DNA of 64,000 nt from Plutella xylostella (Eukaryota > Arthropoda > Insecta > Lepidoptera > Plutellidae): positions 10,361,501-10,425,500 of the forward strand of contig NC_063983.1 of NCBI RefSeq assembly GCF_932276165.1, written 5' to 3'. Both the position numbers and the translations under genes were made by a program. Below are positions 23,708 to 36,100 of this stretch, piece after piece (the first letter of the stretch is position 1; each line of letters starts with the position of its first letter). The notes beneath the pieces are model-generated. The model was not told the origin of the DNA. It ran no database searches and saw only the letters and a program-made list of their open reading frames with translations.

Positions 23708-26700
23708 TCAGTTGGGCCGCTCTATGAGCGCGACTCCGGCGTAAGAGCGTCCAGTCGACATGCGCGCCTCTAGCTCCGTCCACTGTTCTGTTTCTGGGTC
23801 GAATACCTGCAATAATAAATAGGTAAATTATAATGTATACCATCATTGTAACGATGTAGGAAATATGCACATCTAGATGTGTCAACCCGCAATGTTCCAG
23901 AAGTCGTTAGATAGATAGGAAGGTAGTAAATGGTCCTTGCTTAGGGAATAAATCTTAACACTTCGCATGACTTTGCCAAACACTATCTTAGAATTTAACA
24001 TCAGAGGTTTGTATCCTTTCAGATTTGTCTGTCAGGTTTTCGTCTACTAGGTACTAGATGAGTCGTTACGTCGGCCGAGGAGTCCTTTGGTGCACCCCCT
24101 TTTCAAACTCATATACCGCTAATTCGTCTGTTAGAATCTGAGTCTGATCTGGCCCAAAAGTATGGCAATCTACACTAAAAGTTGTACTATTAAAGTAAAA
24201 CTTTTAGTGTACATTGCCATAGGTTTTTATTCTTTATTTTAGGCTGACTGTACATAAGTTCAAGTGCTACTAACCTCAACAGTATTCAAGTTAGTGGCCC
24301 CATCGTCCCCGCCCACGACGTAGATCTTGCCGCCGTCGGCGAGCACGGCCGCGTTGTATAAATTTTGCCATTTGGACAGTAAGTACATAACTTTTCGTAA
24401 CACCCTTGCATGAAAGAAGCCTCATTGAAGGATGTTTCTTCCTAGTCTAACTCTAGGGTTTCTCACTAATAAACTAAAAACAATAACTACTAAACAGTAT
24501 TCAGGTTAGTCGCTAGAATAGTAAGTGGCTCTCACCTCAACAGTATTCAAGTTAGTCGCTCCATCGTCCCCGCCCACCACGTAGATCTTGCCGCCGTGGG
24601 TGAGCACGGCCGTTTGGTATAAATATTGGCATTTGGATTGAACATAACTTCTAGAAACATCGTTGCATGAATGGGGCCTGCTTGAGCGACGTTACCTCTA
24701 GGGTTTCTCACTGACCAACTAAGAACAATAAATGCTACTGCAATGTCTGCGATGCACCACCATAGCGATAAGCACTGCGACTGGCCTGTTAGCTAGTAGC
24801 AAACAAGTTACCAACTGAACCGGTCGTATCATTGCTCCGTCTGTAGTACAGCTACTCACCTCAACAGTATTCAGATTAGTGGCTCCATCGTCCCCGCCCA
24901 CGACGTAGATCTCGCCGCCGTGGGCGAGCACGGCCGCGTGGCGCCGCGCGCTCAGCATGGGCGGCCCCGGACCTTCTAGTCACACCCTCACATGATAGGG
25001 CCTGCTTGAGCGACGTTACGTCTAGGGTTACTCACTGACTAACTAAGAATGCTAAGAGTGCTACTGCGATATACCATCATAGCGATAAGCTTTGGCCTGC
25101 ACTGAGGCATACCTCGGGTTTGCTAGAACGCGATCCAATGCTCGGTTTCTATGGTCATCAGCGAAGGTACTTTTATACAAACCGAGCAGTGGATACGCGG
25201 CTATTAACAAACGAGATACCAACTGAACCGGTCGTATCATTGCTCCGTCTATTACAGCTACTCACCTCAACAGTATTCAGATTAGTGGCTCCTCGCCTGC
25301 TAGCTAGTAGCAAACAAGTTACCAACTTAACCGATCGTATCATTGCTCCGTCTACGTCACGTGACCAACAAAGTTTCTATGGAAAATGAATTTAATTTTT
25401 CGCGAATTTTGAAATTCTGATTTCATTTTCGGACTTAGATATAACATGCTACACATCTAGGTTTCACCCTGTATTACAGCTACTCACCTCAACAGTATTA
25501 AGGTTGGTGGCCCCATCGTCCCCGCCCACCACGTAAATCTTGCCGCCGTGTGTGAGCACGGCCATAACATAACTTCTAGTAACACCCTTGCATGAAAGGA
25601 ACCTCTTTGAGCTACGTTTCCTGCTAGTTCAGCTAGGTTTCTCACTGACAAACATAAAACATAAGTGCTATTGAAATACTCACCTCAACAGTATTCAGAT
25701 TGGTGGCTCCATCGTCCCCGCCCACGACGTAGATCTTCCCGCCGTGTGTTAGCACGGCCGCGTTGCGCCGCGCGCTCAGCATGGGCGGCGCCGCCGACCA
25801 GCCCGTGCCGGGGCTGAGGGGGAGAGGGGGGGGGGGGGGGTAAGTAATAAGTATAATGTTGGAAAAATAATAGGAGTAGTAGTCTAGTATGTATATTTAT
25901 ATGTATATATTTAGAATTTGTATAGGTAGTATTTTAGTATTACTGGGTATAGGGTCATATATATTTATTTTTATTTACTTAGTTTTAGGGTTAGGTATTA
26001 TTTTTAGGGTTCCGTAGCCAAAATGGCAAAAACGGAACCCTTATAGTTTCGTCATGTCCGTCTGTCCGTCTGTCCGTCTGTCCGTCTGTCACAGCCGATT
26101 TACTCGGAAACTATAAGTACTACAGTGATGAAATTTGATGGGAATATGTGTTGTATGAACCGCTACAAAAATATGACACTAAATAGTAAAAAAAAGAATT
26201 GGGGGTGGGGCCCCCCATACATGTAACTGAGGGATGAATTTTTTTTTTTCGATGTACATACCCGTGTGGGGTATCAATGGAAAGGTCTTTTAAAATGATA
26301 TAAAGTTTTCTAAAAAACATTTTTCTTAAAGTGAACGGTTTTTGAGATATCAGCTCTCAAAGTCGTAAAAAGTATGTCCCCCCCCCTCTATTTTTATAAC
26401 TACGGGGTATAAAATTCTAAAAAAAATAGAGGTGATGCATGCTAATTAACTCTTTCAACGATTTTTGGTTTGATCAAAGTATCTCTTATAGTTTTTGAGA
26501 TAGGTTGATTTAACTATTTGCTGCTACGGAACCCTTTGTGCGCGAGCCCGACTCGCACTTGGCCGGTTTTTATTTAGGCACTTCACAATCATATTGATCT
26601 TTTTTTTCCATTTTTGCACACCCGTACTTTTTATCTTTGTACCTCCTGCAGGTTGACTGGCAGAAAATGCTTTTAGCATTAAGTCCACCTGATTGTACAT

Positions 26701-27120
26701 TATTACTATTGTAAATTGTGCAGTAAAGTATAAATAAATAGTCTCTAGAAAAACACGATATTTCAAAAGGTTCCTATGCACAGGCAGGAGGCTTGCTTAG
26801 CGCCTAGCGAGTAACCAAGCGAATGGAAAAGTAAGACAAACGTATTCAAATCTTTACGACCGGCCGCATTGACCGCTTAGCGCCTGGATAGGCGTGTATC
26901 AGTGCGGCCGTCTAGGGTTTCGTTTTTCCCGACCTTTTTCTGTTCCCGGGAAACGGGAATTTATTTTAAATAGCTGTTCCCGCGCGCTTCGCTTCGCCTT
27001 AAAAAGTTTTCCCGTGGGAATTCCGGGATAAAAAGTAGCCTATGTTCTTTCCCAGGGTCTAGACCGTATGTATACCAAATTTCATTCAAATCCGTTCAGT
27101 AGTTTTGGCGTGAAAGAGTA

Positions 27121-27163
<43 letters not shown>

Positions 27164-30100
27164 CAGTTACTTTCGCATTTATAATATTAGTTAGGATGGT
27201 TGGTTTTGCTATTTTCGGGTTTTAAAAGTCTATTAAAACACTTACATTTTTATCAAATATACTTTTATCACTCGTATAGGTAGAAAAAAGCACCAGTCAG
27301 ATAAATTAACAACCAAAATTATAATTATTTGTTTTACATGCCAAATCATTTGTTTTTCTTAATTTTAAATTAAACAATAACCAGTTTGAAAATAATATTA
27401 CCGTGACATATAATTAAAATAGAAAATTAATTACACTTGACGTAATATTTAAGAAAAAAATATTCATTCAACGATTTATCGCTCAACCTACTTCTTATTT
27501 TGGTTTTTTCTATGCGTTAGTAATTTTATAAAAAATAAAAGCGGACACAAAACGGTGACATAAAATAAAAATATGACAGGCGTCACACTAGCGTTAGATT
27601 TTACATACTCTTTGGTCACATATTTAAAAGCCGATCAATTGTTTGGTTTTCGGTAGGCGGTAGGACCAACAGATAAATAAATATGAAAATATTGAATCAG
27701 GAAGAGGTGAAACAAGGTGAGATGTAGATGAGTCATTTATCTTTGCAATGCAGCTGCGCGAAAACAATAACACGAATGATTTTCCAATAATTTACAACAA
27801 AACCGAGTTTCCGATCATAGACGACAAGCCTGCCGATATTTTTTTTGGTTTAAGGTAAACAAGAGAAACAGATAAATAAAGATGAAAATATAGCATAGAA
27901 TCGATTAAAAACCAAACCCGGGAATTCCCGGGAATGCTATTTTTTTTCCCGGTTTCGGGAAAGACAAATTTCCCGGGAATTCCCGGGAACGGGAATACCC
28001 GGGAAGACGGGAACGAAACCCTAGGCCGTTCACAAAGATTCTAGGACATTTCTTTTACTTTGCTACTCGCTTGGTGACTCGCTAGGCGCTAAGCAAGCCT
28101 CCTGCCTGTGCGGCCGTAGCCTTATCCCACTGATGGACACTGACTGCATTTGACGTCCTTCTCACTTTTAGAAAAAAATCACAACGCCGAATGCAGTCCC
28201 CGCTCTTTTTTCTAATTATTTCAACAACGGTCAATGCAGTCATGTTTTACCTTAGAGTTTTATATGTGCACCCAGAGTACCTTTTTTTCACACAGCAATA
28301 AGTTTTCATACAGAAAAAAGTGTGCACTCACACGCACACAACGGTCACCGACGTCGTGTTTTCTTTACTGCGCCTAGGAAGTGTGCCGCATGTGCACCAG
28401 CAAACCATCACTCAACTCCCATACAAAAATGTTGTGAGTTTATATGAGTTTCACCGTTAATCTAGTGTCCACCAATGTGAGTAACAGCTAAAGTAGAGGG
28501 AACTAGACTAACTAAATCATTCTTCATGCTAACTCCAATTTTAGAACCTAACACCAAGGGCTTAGAGCCGAGGGTCCACAGTGCAATATAGCCTCTACAG
28601 CAGTAGCAATACGCACCAGTACCGCTCGACGGAGCGGCGCACCGCGGGCCCGTCGTGCCCCCCCAGCGCCCACAGCGCGCCCCCGCAGACCCCCACGCCG
28701 GCCCCCGAGCGCCGCGCCGACATGCTCTCGACTGGCTCCCAGCGGTCTGTCGCGGGGTCGTAGCTGGGGATGGAGAAGAAAATAATTTGTTAGATTTAAG
28801 GTAAAACGGCATAAATTGTTCTATCAATAATTGTTTATGATGGAGGCTAAAGAGTGGAGGTAATTTTAGAAAAAGGCAGTGTGTCACGCGCCCAACGAAT
28901 AATCACGTCTTTTATTCGCTGAGGGCAGGAAGAGATGGGAAAGCCAGAGAAGAGGAGAAGGGATAGTTGGGAAGAAAGTAGGGGTGGAAAAGCTAGAGCA
29001 GAAGGGAGAGGATAGTAAGGAAAGTAGAAGATCAAATAGTAGGGAAGGGGTCAATTTCTGAAAGTTATTACAAATGCCTCATAAACCCTTACCGTTCCAC
29101 AGTATTCAGGCACTGTCTATTAGCCCCATCATACCCCCCCCACGGCATAAACCCTCCCCTCTAAAGCCGCTACTCCTACAGACGAGCGGCGCGTGCGCAT
29201 GTCTACTGCCGGATCTAATAAGCTACTCTATAGCTGGTTTGATAGGAAAATGAAGGGAAAAGAAGATCTACCCCTGGAAATCCTAATAAATATTACTTTC
29301 TTACCGTTCAACAGTATTCAGACACTGTCTATTAGCCCCGTCGTACCCCCCCACGGCATAAACCCTCCCCTCCAATGCCGCTACTCCTACAGACGAGCGG
29401 CGCGTGCTCATGTCATACTAGCTACTATATAGACGAGGGGAGAAAGGGATGAGATGAAGATATTAGGGGATGGTAGGGGAGAGACAAAGATAGTAGGGAG
29501 GGAAATATGCCGAGGAGGGAAGGAAATCAGAAGTGTGACATAATTTGTAACCTTACCGTTCAACAGTATTCAGGCACTGTCTATTAGCCCCGTCGTACCC
29601 CCCCACGGCGTAAACCCTCCCCTCCAAAGCCGCTACTCCTACGGACGAGCGGCGCGTGCGCATGTCGGCGGCGGCTCGCCACGCCCCCACTGCCGGGTCG
29701 AAGACTTCCGCGGAACAGAGGCCCGTCGCGCCGTCGAAGCCACCCACCTGTGGATGATGAGGATAGAAATATAAAAGCTTGCTTTATTCTTTGTTGTACA
29801 GTTCAAACGTTCGTTTCGTTCTTTGAAAATCTTAAAAGGTATGTTTTTTGTTTTGACCATGGGCATGTTTCAATTATAAACAGATGATAACTACATGGTA
29901 TTGAGTGGACACCGTTTTGACGACGACAGCATATTATTTATTGCCTATCACCAATACTTATATATATTTTGTGATTGGTAATTAGTGGCGGACCCCAATC
30001 ACCCTGTATATTTTAGTTTTAGTTTATAAAAGATCTTTATTAACATAACATTTTTACAATAAAGTTACATCACTAACACGGTCAGTGTGAACAAAACAAT

Positions 30101-33100
30101 AAAGTTATTGAAATGTTTTTACAAGCTAAACGCCTTTTTAAACTTATAAAATAATAGAATTGAGCACTGTTTAAATCTAAAGTAAGGAATACAGAATACC
30201 TAATCATCATAGTTGAATATTTATATTAACCTAGGAGATTAATATTTGTTGACAAGGTAATATTAGTACTTACGATGCACCAATATTTGACTCAAAGCTA
30301 TAAATTACCTCGAGGGTAACTGGCAAAAAACTGCTATCATAGTATGCAGCGGCCGCAGAGGCTAGTTTTGTCCGGCTACCGACTACGTCACGGCTCGCTC
30401 AGGAAATAGTGATGGGGTAAGCGGTACGATCGATACGTATCGATGTAAGGTAAGTTTGACAATCGCGATTTACCTATTGATGAGACAAGATTGTTACTGT
30501 GGTGTGGATTTTTGTCGATGTAGAATTTTCGACCGAGGTTACAGACGAATGTTTTTATATTTAAAAGTTTTATTTTATTATGTAAACGTTTTAGATTGGT
30601 GTAATATGGGGTGTTATAGGCGGTTTTAAGGGCTTTGTTTTGTATAACAGTAACTCTCTGTGGTGCTCCCCTTAACAGAGTTAATAAATTTAAATACCTG
30701 GGTCATTGGGTCACGGAGGACCTCACGGATGACCTTGACATTGAGAGGGAACGCAGAGCGCTGGCGGCCCGATGTAACATGCTGGCTCGCAGGTTTGCAC
30801 GCTGCTCCAAAGAAGTAAGGGTGTCGCTTTTTAAGGCTTATTGCCAAACCTTCTACACATGCAGCCTGTGGGTCAAGTATACGCAGAAGGCCTACAGTGC
30901 TCTGCGCGTCCAATATAACAATGCCTTCAGGGTTCTACTGGGGCTGCCTCGATACTGCAGTGCGTCAGGGATGTTTGCAGATGCACGCACTGACGGGTTC
31001 CACGCAATAATGCGAAAGAGAGCGGCTTCCCTGATGCGCAGGATCCGGGGCAGCTCCTGTCGAGCCCTGAAGGTAATTAGTGAGAGGGTCGATGGCCCTG
31101 TTTTATGTCACTGGGTAAAAATCCATAGCCCTAAAAATCCAAAAGTTTTTTGTAAATAAGTATTTATAATACTTGTTTGCAAGGAGCATTTGTATTAAAT
31201 AAATATGTATTGAATAATATTATTTTTAAAAATTTAATAATGTAATAATAATATTATTGTTTTTAATTTAATAATTTAATAATGTAATAATGTTATTCTT
31301 TTTAATTTAATAATGTAACTAACCTAGGTAATAAGCCAAATTGTTACTAACACAACTATGGACTTTTGTCTGAAATAAATATTATTCTATTCTATTCTAT
31401 AACTTGCAGCTTTGAATAATTGGAATCACTTGTGCTGCTCCAAACTGGTGCTGCATAGGTTATAACGGGTCTTATTAAAGTTTTATAGATCCTTAGTTTA
31501 GTATAAGGGCTTAAGTTTGACTGCCTATTTAATATGGGACGAAGACCGGTTAAACACTTGATGCCCTTTTCATGTAGTAACTTGATGTGTGGAGTCCATT
31601 TCACCTTGGGATCAAGGATAACTCCCAGGTATTTAACGGTATTGCTCCAGGGTATTTTGTGATCATTAAGAATGAGTTGGGTTTTTGGGGGCTGACGTTT
31701 GCGGGTGAATATGATAGCTTCTGTCTTTGCCTCATTTAGCTTAAGTTTCCACTTCTTAAAGAACTCCGATAGTAAATTCAAGGATAACTGAAGACGCCCT
31801 ACTGAGAGTTCAGTATCGTTCGAAGATGAAAATGAAGCTGTGTCGTCCGCAAAACAGGCTAGGTGGGTACGAGGCTGTTTTGGTATATCGTTTAAATACA
31901 CCAGGAACAGGTACGGGCCCAACACAGAACCCTGGGGCACGCCAGATGGTACGTTAAACATTGATGAGAAAGCACTACCAATATAAACTTTGAAGTATCT
32001 ATTTTTTAGATGAGACTGTATAAGTTTTACTAATTGTATGGGGACTCCAATGTTCAGCAACTTGTGTAAGAGACCTTCGTGCCACACTGTATCAAATGCT
32101 TTCTCAATGTCGAGCAAGAACATCGACGTTGAGCAATTTCTGTTAAGGTTATCTGTAACATGTTCAGCAACTCGTGCAAGTTACTGAACAGTGGAGTGTC
32201 CCCGACGGAAACCAAATTGTTCACCAATTAGGTGTTTATCGGTGTATTGGGAGAGCCTAGAAAGAATTAGTCTTTCAAATACTTTGCCTAACGTACAAAG
32301 TAAACTAATAGGTCGATAACTACCCGTAAGGGAAGAACTTTTACCTGGTTTTCTGATGGCTATAACTTTAGCAATTTTCCAGGTAGACGGATAATAGAAT
32401 AGATATAGGCACCCATTGAGTATTTTTGTTAGAAGTACGATACACTTTCGGGGCAAGTTCTTTAGAATAATATTAGGTATACAATCAGGACCTGGTGACT
32501 TCCGGCATTTTAGACTACGTATCTGTTTCCATAGCTCTTTTGGATGTATAGGTTTTATATGGTCGGAGCTTATATCAGAGTGCGCGTTTATTTGTTTGAT
32601 TGAGTTTTCAACTTTACTAATAGTGTCTAGGTCAGTAGACCAATTTTTAGTGAGAAGCATGTTTTGGTGAAAAGCTGCAGCAAGCTCGTTGCATTGCTCC
32701 TGAGTGTCAGCCGTAACCGACCCATCCAATTTGATTAGGGGTGGAATAGTGGGAGATTTTTGGGATAAAGACCTTACAAGTTTCCATATATCTGTACTTG
32801 GATTGTCAACTGAGCTGAGTCTTTTATTCCAGACCCTATCTTGATTACTTTGTATAGCTACGTTTATTTGTTTTTGTAATATATTTATATTACTTCTTAA
32901 ATTTTTACGGCTTTCAGGACTTGTTTCATGTTGTTCAAGACGGCGTAGATGATTTTTACGTTTGATAAGTTTTTTAATGAACCTTGGCAGTGGTTTTGAT
33001 TTACGTCCGGTGTTAACTTGTGGAACAAACATGTCTCTCGCTGTTGTGATGGTAACTATGAACTCAGCGATTGCCGCGTCAAGCTCGGCTGTCGAGGAGA

Positions 33101-36100
33101 AGACTGAAACGGAAAGTTTAGTATTTTCGTTTACGAAAGAACGGAAGCTGTTCCAGTCAGCTTCAGAGTAGTTAAATTGGATTTTATTTTCACGTTTGAG
33201 AGCTCCGTTTAAGGTAAATATGACTGGTAGGTGATTGGAGGACAGGGCAGGTATAGTGCGTAATTCTAAGATAGCATCAACATTTTTGGTGAGGCAAAGA
33301 TCAGGCGTTGATGGGGCAAATTCAGACCTATAGTGGATAAGAGTCGGGCTATCGGAGGCATGTATGGTGAAGTTGCTTTCCATCATATGATTAGCAATAC
33401 AAGCACCGTGTTTATTTATACTAGCACAGTTCCACAATGTATGCTTAGCGTTTAGGTCTCCCATGACTAGAACTCTTGCTCCTAGGCTTAGTACGATGTC
33501 CAAGTCATTAGAGATAAGCTCTAGGTTGGGTGATTGGTAAGCTGACACAATCACATAGTTATGTGATGAGATCGAAAGTTGAATGCCAATAGCCTCCATA
33601 AATTTAGTTTCCGGTATTGGTACACAATAATGTTGGATGTCACATTTAATAAAAATAGCGACACCTTGTCCTTTACCCCTACCAGGATGTTTATCTTGTC
33701 TGTAACAAATATAACCAGTTACTAGCATCAAACATATTCACCTAAGTTAGTTAGTACTAATATTACCTTGTCAACCATAGTATTGCAAGCTGTAAATTGT
33801 TGTTTTATATTTTTAATCACTAAGGATTTGCAATATTTCGGTTGTGGTGGAATCGAAGTAGTCAGTCGTAGCTTTGCTGTCATGCGCTACGGAGCTTCCT
33901 AGCTTAGAATTGAGCGTTGGCTGGCGATCCTGTGTTTCAGCTTGGCTCACTATCTTGGCCCATGATATCCCTTCTTTGACAGTATTAACATTTCCTGGCT
34001 TGGTGGAGCTGTGTGGTCTACGTCTTGTTTGAATGCGCTCGAGGTATTTCAGGCGCTCTGTGCACTGCAGGTAGTTGGCGGGGTGTTCTTGGTCGCAGTT
34101 GCAGCAACGAGCAGGCAGATCACGAGTTTTGTTGGGGCATTCGTTAGTTGGATGTTCTTCGGTGCATTTAACACAGCGAGCAATTAGGTTGCAATTTTTA
34201 GAGGCATGTCCAAAGCGCTGACATCTGTAGCATTGCGTGCCTTGTTTTGCATTGGGTCTAAAGCGTTGTATTGTAATGACACATTGGCATAGGTATTTAA
34301 TTTTCTTGAATTTAGCTATATCGGAGCCTGCTTGTAGTTGCACCATAAACGGCGGATAAGGGGCATCAGGATTATTAGTTTTCATTTTTGTGACAATAGC
34401 ATCACTAAAGCCGAGATTTGTAAGTTCCGCTGGTATCATGGTCTCTACTGAAGCGGGAAGGCCATGGATCACTACTTTCGAGAGCTTTTCATCCTTACGG
34501 CTGTAAGTGTGGAAATTTGCCGACTTGGCGATAAGACCTTCTTTTAATTTTTGATGGCAATCAGGGCTGTAGCAGATAATTGCGACGGTGTTTTTGCCTC
34601 GGTATACCAAATGGAAGTTTTTCGTAAATTCGGAGACTATAGATTTAATTGTTTCGTGAGTCCAGTTTGGCTTTATCTCCATTACAATTGGAGGGATTTT
34701 TGCAGATTTGCTTGGTGGTTTCTTAGTTGGTACATCAGACTGAGGTTGAGATGAACCACTAGTTCCATGATCATGAGGTAGGATTTTAAATCGATTACTA
34801 ACTTGGATTTTAGTATTGCCAGTGTTTCTTGCCGACGACGTTGGAGCTGGTCGTTTCGGAACTTGCCAGATGTCATCAGCGTCTTCAGCAGGTCTTTTTC
34901 CGCCGCTGGAAATGCTCTCAGTCGACGAGGTTCTTGTGATAAACTTATCCATCGTAGTTGTTAAATTTTATCGATATCAAAAATATCGACAGTAAGTACC
35001 CCATCACTAGTGTTGGGTCAGAACTAACGGAGCTGCGGAGCCAGTCGTAACTGCGAATAATGCGTGCGCGGGTACACTACATAAATCCGAATTACTTTTT
35101 TACGAATATGAAAATAACGATTTTTAAAATTACGAATTTCATAATTCCGAATAATTCACAATCCCGAATTTTAAGTTTCCGAATAACGAAAATCACGAAT
35201 AGTTAATAAACGAAATTTCAAACATCATATTTATTAAAATGACGAAAGTCAATTTTCCGAATATTATTATTTCGATGTTTTAAAAGTACGACTTTTTATT
35301 ATATCGAATTGTTAAAATTACGAATCCCGAAGTTTTAATATTCCGAAAATACAAATTCCCGAATGTATCTTAGTTAACAAGAAATAGTTATTAAGAATAG
35401 TGTTATTAACAGCATAATCCGTATACAATTTAACAATACTTTTTAAACTATGTTATTTGAGACGCTCCGCTCCGCTACGCTGCGCTCCGCTTTGTTTTTC
35501 GATATCAATGTGCACCTAACACGCTCCTCCTCGCCTTGCTCGTCGTCGCACCTATCTTTAGATTTAGGTCCTAAGGTTTTTAAGGTGAAACACCGTAAGA
35601 AACCGAGCAATTTTATTGCTTTGTTGTGTTACTTAACAACAAATACAACAAATAGTTTTCTATTTACAATATTTTAACTCTATATTTGAAACGCTCCGCT
35701 CCGCTCCGCTCCGCTTCGCTTTGTTTTTCAATATCTATGTGCACCTAACACGCTCCTCCTCGCTTTGCTCGTCGTCGCACCTATCTTTAGGTTTAGGTCC
35801 TAAGGTTTTTAAGGTTAATCACCATAAAATTCCGAGCAATTGTTTTGCTCTATATTTGAAACGCTCCGCTCCGCTTCGCTGCGCTCCGCTTTGTTTTTCG
35901 ATATCTATGTGCACCTAACACGCTCCTCCTCGCTTTGCTCGTCGTCGCACCTATCTTTAGGTTTTGGGTCTAAGGTTTTTAAGACGTTTATGGTTTTTTT
36001 GTCAAAATCACGAATTATCACATTTTCGATCGGGATTTGAATTTTTCGTGATTATAATAAATCGGTATTTTATTTTTCGTATGCTTAAGTAATCGTATTT

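Larger units (their letters stand above)
26778..28111. mobile_element. Foldback element interrupted by a hAT-like element
   Basis: Inverted arms of about 90 bp, left from 26778 (GCACAGGCAGGAGGCTTGCT) and right ending at 28111, match closely (TTAGCGCCTAGCGAGT...CCAAGCGA). Between them lies a second element (26913-28023). Confidence 0.8.

Noticed and set aside
24719..24958. Separate small kelch-domain gene
   Set aside because: It is a partial copy of kel exon 12 without a convincing acceptor, initiation context or other exons.
32416..33171. Plus-strand frames inside the Jockey element
   Set aside because: Shadows of the minus-strand ORF2.
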